NCBI GenBank assembly: GCA_021792555.1
Contig: JAJYUL010000030.1
Location: forward strand, 1-46,918
DNA from: Pseudomonadota bacterium
GTDB lineage: Bacteria > Pseudomonadota > Gammaproteobacteria > Steroidobacterales > Steroidobacteraceae
Direction: 5' to 3'
Length of the DNA: 46,918 nucleotides
Part shown: piece by piece, positions 8,157 to 17,252 of the stretch
Layout of the letters: each line of letters opens with the position of its first letter
Numbering within the stretch: the stretch's first letter is position 1
Notes under the pieces: generated by a model
Seen by the model: only the letters and a program-made list of their open reading frames with translations
Told to the model about the DNA's origin: nothing
Database searches by the model: none
Translations under genes and position numbers: made by a program

Positions 8157-9071
8157 TCATGTGTGCGGGCCGTGGAGCAGGCGGCGCAGGGCCGCCGGCA
8201 GAGTGCGGGTGTCGCCGCTCGCCATCGGGGGCAGGAGCTTCAGGCCGTGGGCGCGCATGAGCCGCTGGCCCTCCGGTCCGAGCAGAAACGCGATGAACGC
8301 CACGGCCGCGCGCGGATGCGGCGCGTGGCGCACCAGCGCGATGGTGTAGAGCGCCTCGGGCGTGATGGCGCTCGGCAGCTGTACCGCAGGGATCTGCGCG
8401 GCCGCGGTCTCGGTCGTGTAAAAAAAGCCTGCATCGAGCTGGCCGGACTGCAGCCGTCCCACCAGCGTCTCCTCGGGCAGCACCTGCGCGGGATTCTCTC
8501 TCGGGCCGAGCACGCGCCGCGCGAGTCCGGGCAGGTGGTAGTAGGCCGCGGCACGGCGCATCAGCTCGATCGTGAGGACTCCCTTGGGATCGAGCCTCGG
8601 ATCGGTCCGTCCGAGCCGCATGCCCGGCTGCTGCAGCACCGCATACCACGGCCGCGAGCGCCACAGCGCCGCGAAGCGGCTGTGCGGGTTGTAGCCGATC
8701 ACCAGAGGCGAGCGCGCGAAGGTGATGTACGCGCCGATCCAATTGCCCCGGCGCCGGCCCATCAGGCGCGCGTTGACCGAGGGGGCGGCGCTGAGGAAGA
8801 CATCGGCGCGGCGCAGATGGCCGCTGATTTCGTTGGCGAGCAGCTTCGAGCCGCCGGCATAGCCGCGGAAATGATCGCCGCTCGCGCGGTCGAACGCGGG
8901 GCCGACGGCCCCCTCCATCAGGTTGACGAGCGAGCCGGCGTAGAGCACGGCGACGTCACCGCCCGCACGGGCGGGCGCGGCGGCGAGCGCGCTGGCGAAC
9001 AGCACGGCGGCCGCGGCCAGCGCCAGCCGCAGGCCGCGGGGAGTCGGACAGGGTGCATGTGGGCCAGACAC
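8157..9071 (-). CDS. Periplasmic oxyanion-binding protein, WtpA/ModA type
   Basis: I chose the GTG at 9071 as the start because a strong AGGAGG lies five bases upstream; a longer frame begins 16 codons earlier without such support. The 304-residue product opens with a clear signal peptide (LALAAAAVLFASALAAAPARA). The mature protein begins VAVLYAGSLVNLMEGAVGPA, and TDPRLDPKG occurs mid-protein. Both resemble the tungstate-binding WtpA branch (LYAGSL and TDPxxDPxG) more than classical ModA. It would capture tungstate or molybdate in the periplasm and deliver it to the fused permease-ATPase encoded next. No Mo-box-like operator was recognised upstream. Confidence 0.82.
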   Translation of the reverse strand: MSGPHAPCPTPRGLRLALAAAAVLFASALAAAPARAGGDVAVLYAGSLVNLMEGAVGPAFDRASGDHFRGYAGGSKLLANEISGHLRRADVFLSAAPSVNARLMGRRRGNWIGAYITFARSPLVIGYNPHSRFAALWRSRPWYAVLQQPGMRLGRTDPRLDPKGVLTIELMRRAAAYYHLPGLARRVLGPRENPAQVLPEETLVGRLQSGQLDAGFFYTTETAAAQIPAVQLPSAITPEALYTIALVRHAPHPRAAVAFIAFLLGPEGQRLMRAHGLKLLPPMASGDTRTLPAALRRLLHGPHT

Positions 9072-9162
9072 GGTCGCCTCCTGATGCGCTCGTTCAGACA
9101 CCGACGGATCGTACCGCAAACTCCGCGGCGCACTCCGGCGGGGGCGGCACGCGTGGATTCGT

Positions 9163-10149
<987 letters not shown>

Positions 10150-10207
10150 CTAGCAGATCGGCGCCGGGATGCCCACGAACGGCCGGCGGCGCCGGCCGTG
10201 CCCCGGT

Positions 10208-10213
10208 TATAAT
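10208..10213 (+). promoter_or_regulatory. Candidate -10 element upstream of holA
   Basis: A perfect TATAAT lies 30 bases upstream of the proposed holA start in the pip-holA divergent spacer. The complementary strand reads ATTATA, so it could also serve leftward transcription. No convincing -35 hexamer sits 16-18 bases upstream on either strand, so this is a partial match. Confidence 0.35.
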
Positions 10214-10243
10214 ACGAGCTGCGATCCCCAGCGGCGGACCCGC

Positions 10244-11260
10244 TTGAAACTCACCCCCGACGACCTCGATGCGCACCTCGCGCAAAAGCTGCTGCCGGCG
10301 TACCTGATCTGCGGCGACGAGCCGCTCATCGCCTCGGAGGCCGCCGACGCGGTGCGCGCGCGGGCGCGCGCCGCCGGCTTCAGCGAGCGGGAAGTGCACT
10401 TCATCGAACGGGCAGCGGACTGGGAAGACGTGCGTGCCTCGGCGGGCACGCTGTCGCTGTTCGGCTCGCGGCGGCTGCTCGAGGTGCGCCTCGGCAGCGC
10501 GCGCCCCGGCGCCGCCGGCGGGGCGGTGCTTGCCACGCTGATCGAGCGTGCTGATCCTGACACGGTGCTGCTGATTCTGGCGCCGCGCCTGGATCGGGAC
10601 GCACAGTCGGCCAAATGGGTCCAGGCGGTGGCGGCACACGGGGCCTGGGTGCCGGTCTGGCCGGTCGAGGCCGCAAAGTTCCCTGCCTGGCTGCGCGCGC
10701 GCAGCCGGCGGCTCGGGTTGACGCTCGATGCGCAGGCGCTGGAGCTGCTCGCGGCGCGGACCGAGGGCAATCTGCTCGCGGCGCACCAGGAGCTCGAGAA
10801 GCTCCGGCTGCTCGCGCCGGACGGCCGGCCCGAGGCCGGCGCCGCGCTCGCCGGCCTCGCCGACAGCGCCCGCTTCGACGTGTTCCGTCTTTCGGAGGCG
10901 GCGCTCGCGGGCGATGCGGGCCGGGCCCTGCGGGTGCTGGCGGGGCTGCGCGCCGAGGGCACCGAGCCCACCCTGGTGCTGTGGGCCCTGATCAAGGCGC
11001 TGCGCGATCTGTCCGGGGCGCTGCTACGCCCTGGGGGGGGCGGTGGCGCTCGCGGCTGGCAGCGGCCCAATGCGGCGCTCGATGCGGCCGTGCGGCGGGC
11101 GCGCCGGCTCTCGCTGCGCACCCTGATGCTGCGCGCCGCGCGCGCCGATCGCATGATCAAGGGGCGCCTCGGCGGCGATCCGTGGGACGAGATGGCGCTC
11201 CTCGCCACGGACCTGTGTGCGCGGCCGGCATTGTCAGCGCCGAAATCCATGTTCAAATAG
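10244..11260 (+). CDS. holA: DNA polymerase III delta subunit
   Basis: HolA is the clamp-loader subunit that opens the beta sliding clamp. The frame is open from 10169. The family usually begins close to M-K/R-L-x-P-x-x-L-x-x-H-L, so I choose the TTG at 10244, giving 338 residues (typical is about 340) beginning MKLTPDDLDAHLAQKLLPAY. The LICGDEPLIASEAADAVR motif and the GSRRLLEVRL strand are typical, and the C-terminal collar region ends RMIKGRLGGDPWDEM. A G8 run at 11033-11040 encodes PGGGGG in a variable loop. It is the first gene of a run continuing to nadD and rsfS. The usual upstream partners leuS and lptE are not present. Confidence 0.9.
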   Translation: MKLTPDDLDAHLAQKLLPAYLICGDEPLIASEAADAVRARARAAGFSEREVHFIERAADWEDVRASAGTLSLFGSRRLLEVRLGSARPGAAGGAVLATLIERADPDTVLLILAPRLDRDAQSAKWVQAVAAHGAWVPVWPVEAAKFPAWLRARSRRLGLTLDAQALELLAARTEGNLLAAHQELEKLRLLAPDGRPEAGAALAGLADSARFDVFRLSEAALAGDAGRALRVLAGLRAEGTEPTLVLWALIKALRDLSGALLRPGGGGGARGWQRPNAALDAAVRRARRLSLRTLMLRAARADRMIKGRLGGDPWDEMALLATDLCARPALSAPKSMFK

Positions 11261-11305
11261 CGCCCGAATCGCCGTGCCGCGGGCACGGCCGGATCGACGG
11301 AAATC

Positions 11306-11947
11306 ATGCAACCCATCGGACTGTTCGGCGGTACCTTCGACCCCATCCACTACGGCCATCTGCGCACGGCGTTCGAGCTGTGGCAGCTGCTGCGTCTGGC
11401 GGAAGTGCGCTTTCTGCCCGCGGGCAATCCGCCGCATCGCGAGCAGCCGCTCGCCAGCGCCGAGCTGCGGCTGCGCATGGTGCGCGCTGCGGTCGCCGGT
11501 GAGCCGGCGTTCACGGTCGATGACCGCGAGACGCGCCGCAGCGGAGTGTCGTATTCGGTGGACACGCTGGCGGAGCTGCGCGCCGAGCACCCGCACCGCT
11601 CGCTGTGTCTGCTGCTCGGCATGGACGCGTTCCTCGGCCTGCCGCACTGGCATCGCTGGCGGGAGCTGCTCGAACTGGCCCACATCGTCGTCGCCCACCG
11701 GCCGGGCTGGAAGGCCCCGACCATGGGCCCGCTCGGCGAGGTGATGGTGGACCACGGAACCGGCTCGATCCGCGAGCTGCACGAGAAGACCGCCGGCCGC
11801 ATCTACGTCCATGCGGTCACGCAGCTCGAGATCTCCTCGACCGAGCTGCGCCAGCTCATCGTCGCGGGCCGCGATCCGCGCTATCTGGTGCCGGACGAGG
11901 TGCGGCGCATTCTGCTCGATACGCAGTGCTATTCTCTGCACGCATGA
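11306..11947 (+). CDS. nadD: Nicotinate-nucleotide adenylyltransferase
   Basis: NadD condenses nicotinate mononucleotide with ATP to give deamido-NAD in NAD biosynthesis. The 213-residue protein has the nucleotidyltransferase motif GGTFDPIHYGHL at residues 9-20, with the T/H-x-G-H signature. It also has FLPAGNPPHRE, the G-M-D-A-F segment at about 109-113, and the ISSTELRQLI ATP-binding motif near the C-terminus. The ATG at 11306 follows a modest GACGGA ribosome binding site. Its last four bases overlap the rsfS start in an ATGA arrangement, suggesting translational coupling. The holA-nadD-rsfS-rlmH order is classic for proteobacteria. Confidence 0.95.
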   Translation: MQPIGLFGGTFDPIHYGHLRTAFELWQLLRLAEVRFLPAGNPPHREQPLASAELRLRMVRAAVAGEPAFTVDDRETRRSGVSYSVDTLAELRAEHPHRSLCLLLGMDAFLGLPHWHRWRELLELAHIVVAHRPGWKAPTMGPLGEVMVDHGTGSIRELHEKTAGRIYVHAVTQLEISSTELRQLIVAGRDPRYLVPDEVRRILLDTQCYSLHA

Positions 11948-12357
11948 GCACCCGTACCGCTGCCCGCCGCGGCAAGACCCCCCGCTCCCGGGCAAAAGGC
12001 GCCTCGGCCCTGCTGCGCATCGTGCAGGCGGCGCTCGAGGACATGAAGGCCGTCAACGTCAAGGTGATCGACGTGCGGGGGCTCACCGACGTGGCGGACA
12101 CCCTGGTGATCGCCTCCGGCACCTCCGACCGGCATGTCCGCTCGATCGCCGACCGGGTCATCGAGCAGGCCAAGGCGAGCGGCGTGCGCCCGCTCGGCAC
12201 CGAGGGCGAGCGCGAGGGCGAGTGGGTGCTGGTCGACCTGCGGGACATCGTCGTGCACGTCATGCTGCCGCGGGTGCGCGAGTTCTACGCGCTCGAGCGG
12301 CTCTGGGAGGCCGGAGCGGCGCCCGAGGCGCCCGCGCACGCGGCGCACCATTCCTAG
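11944..12357 (+). CDS. rsfS: Ribosomal silencing factor RsfS
   Basis: RsfS binds ribosomal protein uL14 on the 50S subunit and blocks subunit joining when nutrients are scarce. The 137-residue product begins at the ATG overlapping the nadD stop. After a basic leader of about 20 residues, the DUF143 fold follows: LRIVQAALEDMKAVNVKVID, then DTLVIASGTSDRHVRSIADRV around 58-78, then EGEREGEWVLVDLRDIVVHV. These are signature segments of the family. The alanine-rich C-terminal tail is slightly longer than in E. coli. The open frame extends upstream inside nadD, but family length supports the chosen start. Confidence 0.94.
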   Translation: MSTRTAARRGKTPRSRAKGASALLRIVQAALEDMKAVNVKVIDVRGLTDVADTLVIASGTSDRHVRSIADRVIEQAKASGVRPLGTEGEREGEWVLVDLRDIVVHVMLPRVREFYALERLWEAGAAPEAPAHAAHHS

Positions 12358-12379
12358 TGGCGGCCGAGCGGCGCAAGCG

Positions 12380-12850
12380 ATGCGCGTGCGGCTGATCGCG
12401 GTCGGGACCCGTCCGCCATCCTGGGTCAGCCAGGGATACGAAGACTACGCCCGGCGGCTCGGCCCGCGCCTGAAGCTCACGCTGGTGGCGATCGAGCCGG
12501 GGCGGCGCGCCGCCCATCAGGATCCGCGCCGGGCCATCGAGGCCGAGGGGCGCAAGATCCTCGCCGCCGTGCACGCCGGGGAGTTCGTGGTCGCCCTCGA
12601 TGAGCACGGCACCGCGATGGACACCCGGGGATTCTCCGACTGGCTGGCCGCCCGCATGCAGGCCGGGCGGGACCTGGCCTTCCTCGTCGGCGGTCCGGAT
12701 GGATTTGCCCCCGAGGTTCGGGCGCGGGCCGATCTGCTGCTGTCGCTGTCCCGGCTGACGCTGCCGCACGCCCTGGTGCGGGTCGTGCTGGCCGAGCAGC
12801 TTTACCGGGCGCTTAGCATCCTCGCCCATCACCCGTATCATCGCGCGTGA
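12380..12850 (+). CDS. rlmH: 23S rRNA pseudouridine-1915 N3-methyltransferase
   Basis: RlmH is a SPOUT-class enzyme that methylates pseudouridine 1915 in helix 69 of 23S rRNA using S-adenosylmethionine. The 156-residue product begins MRVRLIAVGTRPPSWV, a family-typical start. It carries the SAM-binding knot loop LVGGPDGFAPEV near residues 105-116 and the conserved ending RVVLAEQLYRALSILAHHPYHR. The length matches the family (155 residues in E. coli). It starts 22 bases after rsfS, and its TGA stop shares a base with the maf ATG. Confidence 0.95.
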   Translation: MRVRLIAVGTRPPSWVSQGYEDYARRLGPRLKLTLVAIEPGRRAAHQDPRRAIEAEGRKILAAVHAGEFVVALDEHGTAMDTRGFSDWLAARMQAGRDLAFLVGGPDGFAPEVRARADLLLSLSRLTLPHALVRVVLAEQLYRALSILAHHPYHRA

Positions 12851-13452
12851 TGAGCCTCGAGCCCGGCACCCCGGTCGTTTGCCTCGCCTCCGCCTCGCCG
12901 CGGCGGCGCGACCTGCTCTGGCAGATCGGCGTGCCGCACAAGGCCACGGCCGCGAACGTCGATGAGGATCCCCTGCCGGGGGAGTCGGCGCACGACTACG
13001 TCGAGCGCCTGGCCGTCGAGAAGGCGATGGCCGTGCGCAGCCGCGGCGAGCGCCTGCCCGTACTGGCGGCCGATACCGCCGTGGTCCTCGAGGGCGCCGT
13101 CTACGGCAAGCCCGTCGATCGCGCCGATGCGCTCGCCATGCTGAGCAGGCTCTCCGGCCGCGTCCATCAGGTGCTGACGGCGGTGGCGCTCGCCACCGAG
13201 CGCAGCGTCGAGGTGCGCGTGAGCGCCACCTCGGTGCGTTTTCGCGACCTGACGCTGGCGGAGCGCGAGGCGTACTGGCAGACCGGCGAGCCGCGCGACA
13301 AGGCAGGCGGCTACGCCATTCAGGGCTTCGGCGGCGTGTTCGTCGAGTCGCTCTCCGGCAGCTACTCCGGCGTCGTCGGGCTGCCGCTCGCGGAGACCGC
13401 GGAGCTGCTGCGCACGGCGGGCATCGGCTATTGGCGGGGAAGCCGCGCTTGA
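12850..13452 (+). CDS. Maf-like nucleotide pyrophosphatase, YhdE type
   Basis: Maf proteins of the YhdE branch hydrolyse dTTP and UTP, including modified forms, to the monophosphates and may act in house-cleaning or cell division. The 200-residue protein starts VVCLASASPRRRDLLWQIGV after a short leader, the P-loop-like S-x-S-P-R-R motif of the family. It also has VLAADTAVVL with the catalytic aspartate, YGKPVDRADA, the GYAIQGFGGVFV motif and SYSGVVGLPL. A GTG at 12847 is an alternative start one codon upstream of the ATG. The stop overlaps the rng start region, matching the yhdE-rng pair known from E. coli. Confidence 0.92.
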   Translation: MSLEPGTPVVCLASASPRRRDLLWQIGVPHKATAANVDEDPLPGESAHDYVERLAVEKAMAVRSRGERLPVLAADTAVVLEGAVYGKPVDRADALAMLSRLSGRVHQVLTAVALATERSVEVRVSATSVRFRDLTLAEREAYWQTGEPRDKAGGYAIQGFGGVFVESLSGSYSGVVGLPLAETAELLRTAGIGYWRGSRA

Positions 13453-14915
13453 GGGAGATTCTGGTCAACGTTGGGCCGCGTGAGACACGCGCCGCGCTCA
13501 TCGAAGACGGAATCGTCCAGGAGATCTTCATCGAGCGCGCCAGCCGCCGCCGGCTGGTGAGCAATCTGTACAAAGGGCGCGTGATGCGCGTGCTGCCGGG
13601 GATGCAGGCGGCATTCGTGGACATCGGACTTGAGCGCACCGCGTTCCTGCACGTCGATGACATCGTCAGCCCCCCGCTCGAGGAGGCGGAGCTCTCGCCG
13701 GCCGGGGAGCGCGGCGAGATCGATGTGCGCCGGCTGGTCAGCCCCGGCGATGAGCTGCTCGTGCAGGTGATCAAGGATCCGATCGGCACCAAGGGGGCGC
13801 GCCTGACGACGTTCGTCACGCTGCCGGCGCGCTACCTGGTGTACCTGCCGGAAGGCGAGGGCATCGGCGTGTCGGTCAAGATCGAGGAGGAGGAGGAGCG
13901 GACGCGGCTGAAGGCGCTGGTCGCCGGACTGCAGCCGCCCGCCGGCGGCTACATCCTGCGCACTGCCGCGCAGGGCGTCACCGCCGAGGGGCTGCGCGAG
14001 GACATGCAGTACCTGCAGCGGCTCTGGCAGCACGTGCGCCGGCGTGCCGCCGAGACGGGCGCCGGCACGGTGGTGCACGAGGACCTGCCGCTCGCGCTGC
14101 GCCTGCTGCGCGATGAGCTCTCTCGCGGCGTCGGCGCCGTGCGGGTCGACTCGGCCGAGACGCTCGCGCGCATGAGCGCGTTCGCCGCCGAGTTCATGCC
14201 GGGTGTGGACGCGCACCTGGAACTCTACAGCGCCGCACGCCCGATTTTCGATCTGCACGGTGTGGAGCAGGAGATCAGCCGGGCGCTCGAGCGCAGGGTG
14301 ATGCTCAAGTCCGGCGGCCACCTGGTGATCGATCAGACCGAGGCGATGACCACGATCGACGTGAACACCGGCGGCTACGTCGGGCATCGCAATCTGGAGG
14401 AAACCAGCTTCCGCACCAACCTCGAGGCCGCCGAGGCGATCGGGCGGCAGCTGCGCCTGCGCAATCTCGGCGGCATCATCATCATCGATTTCATCGACAT
14501 GCATGCCGAGTCCCACCGCCGGCAGATCCTCGCGGCGCTCGAGCGCTCGCTGGCCGATGACCGGGCCCAGACCCGCATCGTGAGCCTCTCGCCGCTCGGA
14601 CTGGTGGAAATGACCCGCAAGCGCACGCGGGAGAGCCTGGCGCACCTGCTGTGCGAGCCCTGTCCGGCCTGCGAAGGGCGCGGATTCGTCAAGACCGCCG
14701 AGACGGTCTGTCACGAGATCTTCCGGGAACTGCTGCGCCAGGAGCGCGCCGCCGGCGGAGAGCTGCTGGTGCTGGCGCACCAGGCCGTGGTCGACCGGCT
14801 GCTCGATGCCGAATCCACGGCGCTCGGCGTGCTGCAGCGCTCCGTCGGGCGCACCGTGCGGCTGCAGGTGGAGGCGCTCTACGGGGTCGATCAGTTCGAC
14901 GTCGTGGCGCTCTGA
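13431..14915 (+). CDS. rng: Ribonuclease G
   Basis: RNase G is a single-strand endonuclease that matures the 5' end of 16S rRNA and cuts some mRNAs. The 494-residue product has the N-terminal S1 domain (SNLYKGRVMRVLPGMQAAFVDI), the 5'-sensor and RNase-H-like core, and the two catalytic aspartates in TTIDVNTGGYVG and IIIIDFIDM. The zinc-link cysteines lie in CEPCPACEGRG. The length fits RNase G (about 490) and excludes the longer RNase E. The start is a TTG, either at 13431 (overlapping maf by 22 bases) or at 13449, which gives MREILVNVGPRETR; both keep the domain intact. Confidence 0.95.
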   Translation: MAGKPRLREILVNVGPRETRAALIEDGIVQEIFIERASRRRLVSNLYKGRVMRVLPGMQAAFVDIGLERTAFLHVDDIVSPPLEEAELSPAGERGEIDVRRLVSPGDELLVQVIKDPIGTKGARLTTFVTLPARYLVYLPEGEGIGVSVKIEEEEERTRLKALVAGLQPPAGGYILRTAAQGVTAEGLREDMQYLQRLWQHVRRRAAETGAGTVVHEDLPLALRLLRDELSRGVGAVRVDSAETLARMSAFAAEFMPGVDAHLELYSAARPIFDLHGVEQEISRALERRVMLKSGGHLVIDQTEAMTTIDVNTGGYVGHRNLEETSFRTNLEAAEAIGRQLRLRNLGGIIIIDFIDMHAESHRRQILAALERSLADDRAQTRIVSLSPLGLVEMTRKRTRESLAHLLCEPCPACEGRGFVKTAETVCHEIFRELLRQERAAGGELLVLAHQAVVDRLLDAESTALGVLQRSVGRTVRLQVEALYGVDQFDVVAL

Positions 14916-14949
14916 GGCGCCCCCGAGCCGGAGGGAGTAGGCTGTCCGC

Positions 14950-15762
14950 ATGACCGTGGTGGCCGCCATTCAGATGACTTCCGGCCCGGACGTGGCCGCC
15001 AATCTCGAGGATGCGCGCGTGCTGCTCGAGGAGGCCGCGGCGCGTGATGCGCAGCTCGCGGTGCTGCCGGAGAACTTCGCGTTCATGGGGCGCAGCGACG
15101 CCGAGCGGCGCCGCGTCCAGGAGGCCGACGGCGGCGGTCCTATCCAGGATTTTCTCGCGGACACGGCCCGCCGGCTCGGGCTGTGGATCGTGGCCGGCAC
15201 CGTGCCGCTCGCCGGGGCGCCCGACGGGCGCGTCGCGCCGGCCTCTCTGGTGTACGACGCCCGCGGCGAGCGGCGCGCGCGCTACGACAAGATTCACCTG
15301 TTCGACGTGCAGCTGCCCGGCCGAGCCGAGAGCTACCGCGAGTCCGCGCATTTCGCGCCGGGACGCGAGCCGGTGGTGCTCGATACGCCCGCCGGACGGT
15401 TGGGGCTGTCAGTCTGCTACGATGTACGCTTTCCGGAGCTGTACCGGATGCTGAGCGCACGCGGCGCGCAGCTGTTCACCGTGCCGGCCGCGTTTACCGC
15501 CGCCACGGGACGCGCGCACTGGGAAGTGCTGCTGCGCGCGCGGGCCATCGAGAACCTGTGCGCGGTCATCGCCCCGGGGCAGTCGGGACTGCACCCCAAC
15601 GGCCGCGAGACCTACGGCGATACTCTCATCGCCGATCACTGGGGCCGGGTGCTCGCCCGGCTCTCGCAGGGGCGAGGCTGCATCACGGCCGACATCGACC
15701 TCGAGGCCGAGCGGCGCGACCGGCAGAGCTTTCCGGCACTCGAGCACCGCGTGCTCGGCTGA
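14950..15762 (+). CDS. Carbon-nitrogen hydrolase (Nit family, omega-amidase / deaminated glutathione amidase type)
   Basis: This 270-residue nitrilase-superfamily enzyme has its catalytic triad visible: Glu41 in VLPENF, Lys114 in YDKIHLFDV, and Cys156 in [11 protein letters not shown]. The K-I-H-L-F-D and C-Y-D-x-R-F-P-E signatures are those of the Nit1 branch, which hydrolyses deaminated glutathione or omega-amides as metabolite repair. The later segment GETYGD-like ([14 protein letters not shown]) also fits. A GGAGGGAGT purine run lies upstream of the ATG, rather far away. The rng-nit-tldD order is familiar in proteobacteria, although yhdP often lies between rng and nit and is missing here. 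Confidence 0.9.
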   Translation: MTVVAAIQMTSGPDVAANLEDARVLLEEAAARDAQLAVLPENFAFMGRSDAERRRVQEADGGGPIQDFLADTARRLGLWIVAGTVPLAGAPDGRVAPASLVYDARGERRARYDKIHLFDVQLPGRAESYRESAHFAPGREPVVLDTPAGRLGLSVCYDVRFPELYRMLSARGAQLFTVPAAFTAATGRAHWEVLLRARAIENLCAVIAPGQSGLHPNGRETYGDTLIADHWGRVLARLSQGRGCITADIDLEAERRDRQSFPALEHRVLG

Positions 15763-15793
15763 GCAACCGCCCGCACATTATCGGAAGCCGTAC

Positions 15794-17245
15794 ATGACCG
15801 AACCGACCCGCACCGATCCGCTGACGCTCGCCCGCGACCTGATCCTGCGCCCGAGCGGCCTCGATGGCCGTCTCGAGCACGTCTTCGGCGAGGTGCTCAC
15901 CCATTCGGTGGACTTCGCGGACGTGTATTTCGAGCTCTCGCGCCAGGAGTCCTGGTCCCTCGAGGACGGCATCGTCAAGGACGGCAGCGCGAGCATCGAG
16001 CAGGGTGTGGGCGTGCGCGCACTCGCGGGGGAGAAGACCGGCTTCGCCTACTCGGACGAGATCCTGCTCCCGGCGCTCACCGAGGCCTCCCGCGCAGCGC
16101 GCGCCATCGCCGTGCACGGAGCGGACCGGCGCGTGGCGGCCTGGCACGAGCGCAGCGGACATCAGCTGTATCTGCCCACCGATCCGCTCCAGACCCTGCC
16201 GGACACCGAGAAGGTCGCCTGGCTCGAGCGCGTCGACCGCGAGGCGCGCCGCATCGATCCGCGCATCGTGCACGTCACCGCCAGTCTGGTCGCAGTGCAT
16301 CAGGTCGTGCTGATCGCCAACAGCGACGGGGACCTCGCCGCCGACATCCGTCCGCTGGTGCGCTTCAACGTCTCGGTGCTCGTCGAGCACAACGGCCGGC
16401 GCGAACAGGGCTATTGCGGCGCCGGCGGGCGGTATTCGCTCGCCGAGCTCGTGGCCGACGAGACGCCGCTGCGCCTGGCGCGCGAGGCGGCCCGCCAGGC
16501 GCTGGTCAATCTCGAGGCGGTGCCGGCGCCGGCGGGACCCATGACGGTCGTGCTGGGCTCGGGCTGGCCGGGCATCCTGCTGCACGAGGCCATCGGCCAC
16601 GGACTCGAAGGCGACTTCAATCGCAAGGGCACCTCGGCGTTCGCCAACCGGATCGGCCAGCGCGTGGCCGCGCCCGGCTGCACGGTGGTCGATGACGGCA
16701 CGCTGCCGCGCCGCCGGGGCTCGCTCAACATCGATGACGAAGGCACACCGACGCAGTGTACGACGCTGATCGAGGACGGGATCCTGCGGGGGTACATGCA
16801 GGATCGGCTCAATGCCCGGCTGATGGGCCAGCGCCCCACCGGCAACGGTCGGCGCGAGTCGTTCGCGCACGTGACCATGCCGCGCATGACCAACACCTAC
16901 ATGCGCCCGGGTCCCTACGATCCGCAGGAAATCATCCGCTCGGTCGAACGCGGCATCTACGCGGTGAATTTCGGTGGGGGCCAGGTGGACATCACCTCGG
17001 GCAAATTCGTGTTCTCCGCGAGCGAGGCCTACGCCATCGAGAACGGCCGCGTCGGGGCGCCGCTGAAGGGCGCCACGCTGATCGGCAACGGGCCGGACGT
17101 GCTGACGCGTGTGACCATGGTGGGCAATGACCTGAAGCTCGACGAGGGCGTGGGGACCTGCGGCAAGGAAGGCCAGAGCGTCCCGGTGGGCGTGGGCCAG
17201 CCGACCCTGAAGATCGAGGGGCTCACCGTCGGCGGCACCGGCTGA
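15794..17245 (+). CDS. tldD: Metalloprotease TldD
   Basis: TldD pairs with TldE (PmbA) to form a zinc protease that degrades unfolded peptides and in some hosts matures microcin B17 and helps CcdA turnover. The 483-residue product has the HExxxH zinc motif at residues 264-269 within [18 protein letters not shown]. It also has the N-terminal D-x-Y-F-E-x-S region, the [20 protein letters not shown] loop and the C-terminal [18 protein letters not shown] signature. The length matches E. coli TldD (481). No tldE/pmbA gene occurs in this window. A decarboxylase gene follows after only seven bases. Confidence 0.95.
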   Translation: MTEPTRTDPLTLARDLILRPSGLDGRLEHVFGEVLTHSVDFADVYFELSRQESWSLEDGIVKDGSASIEQGVGVRALAGEKTGFAYSDEILLPALTEASRAARAIAVHGADRRVAAWHERSGHQLYLPTDPLQTLPDTEKVAWLERVDREARRIDPRIVHVTASLVAVHQVVLIANSDGDLAADIRPLVRFNVSVLVEHNGRREQGYCGAGGRYSLAELVADETPLRLAREAARQALVNLEAVPAPAGPMTVVLGSGWPGILLHEAIGHGLEGDFNRKGTSAFANRIGQRVAAPGCTVVDDGTLPRRRGSLNIDDEGTPTQCTTLIEDGILRGYMQDRLNARLMGQRPTGNGRRESFAHVTMPRMTNTYMRPGPYDPQEIIRSVERGIYAVNFGGGQVDITSGKFVFSASEAYAIENGRVGAPLKGATLIGNGPDVLTRVTMVGNDLKLDEGVGTCGKEGQSVPVGVGQPTLKIEGLTVGGTG

Positions 17246-17252
17246 GCGCGCC

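Noticed and set aside
13431..14915. Assignment of the ribonuclease as RNase E
   Set aside because: The protein ends soon after the zinc-link, lacks the long C-terminal scaffold, and is next to a YhdE-type maf, as for RNase G.
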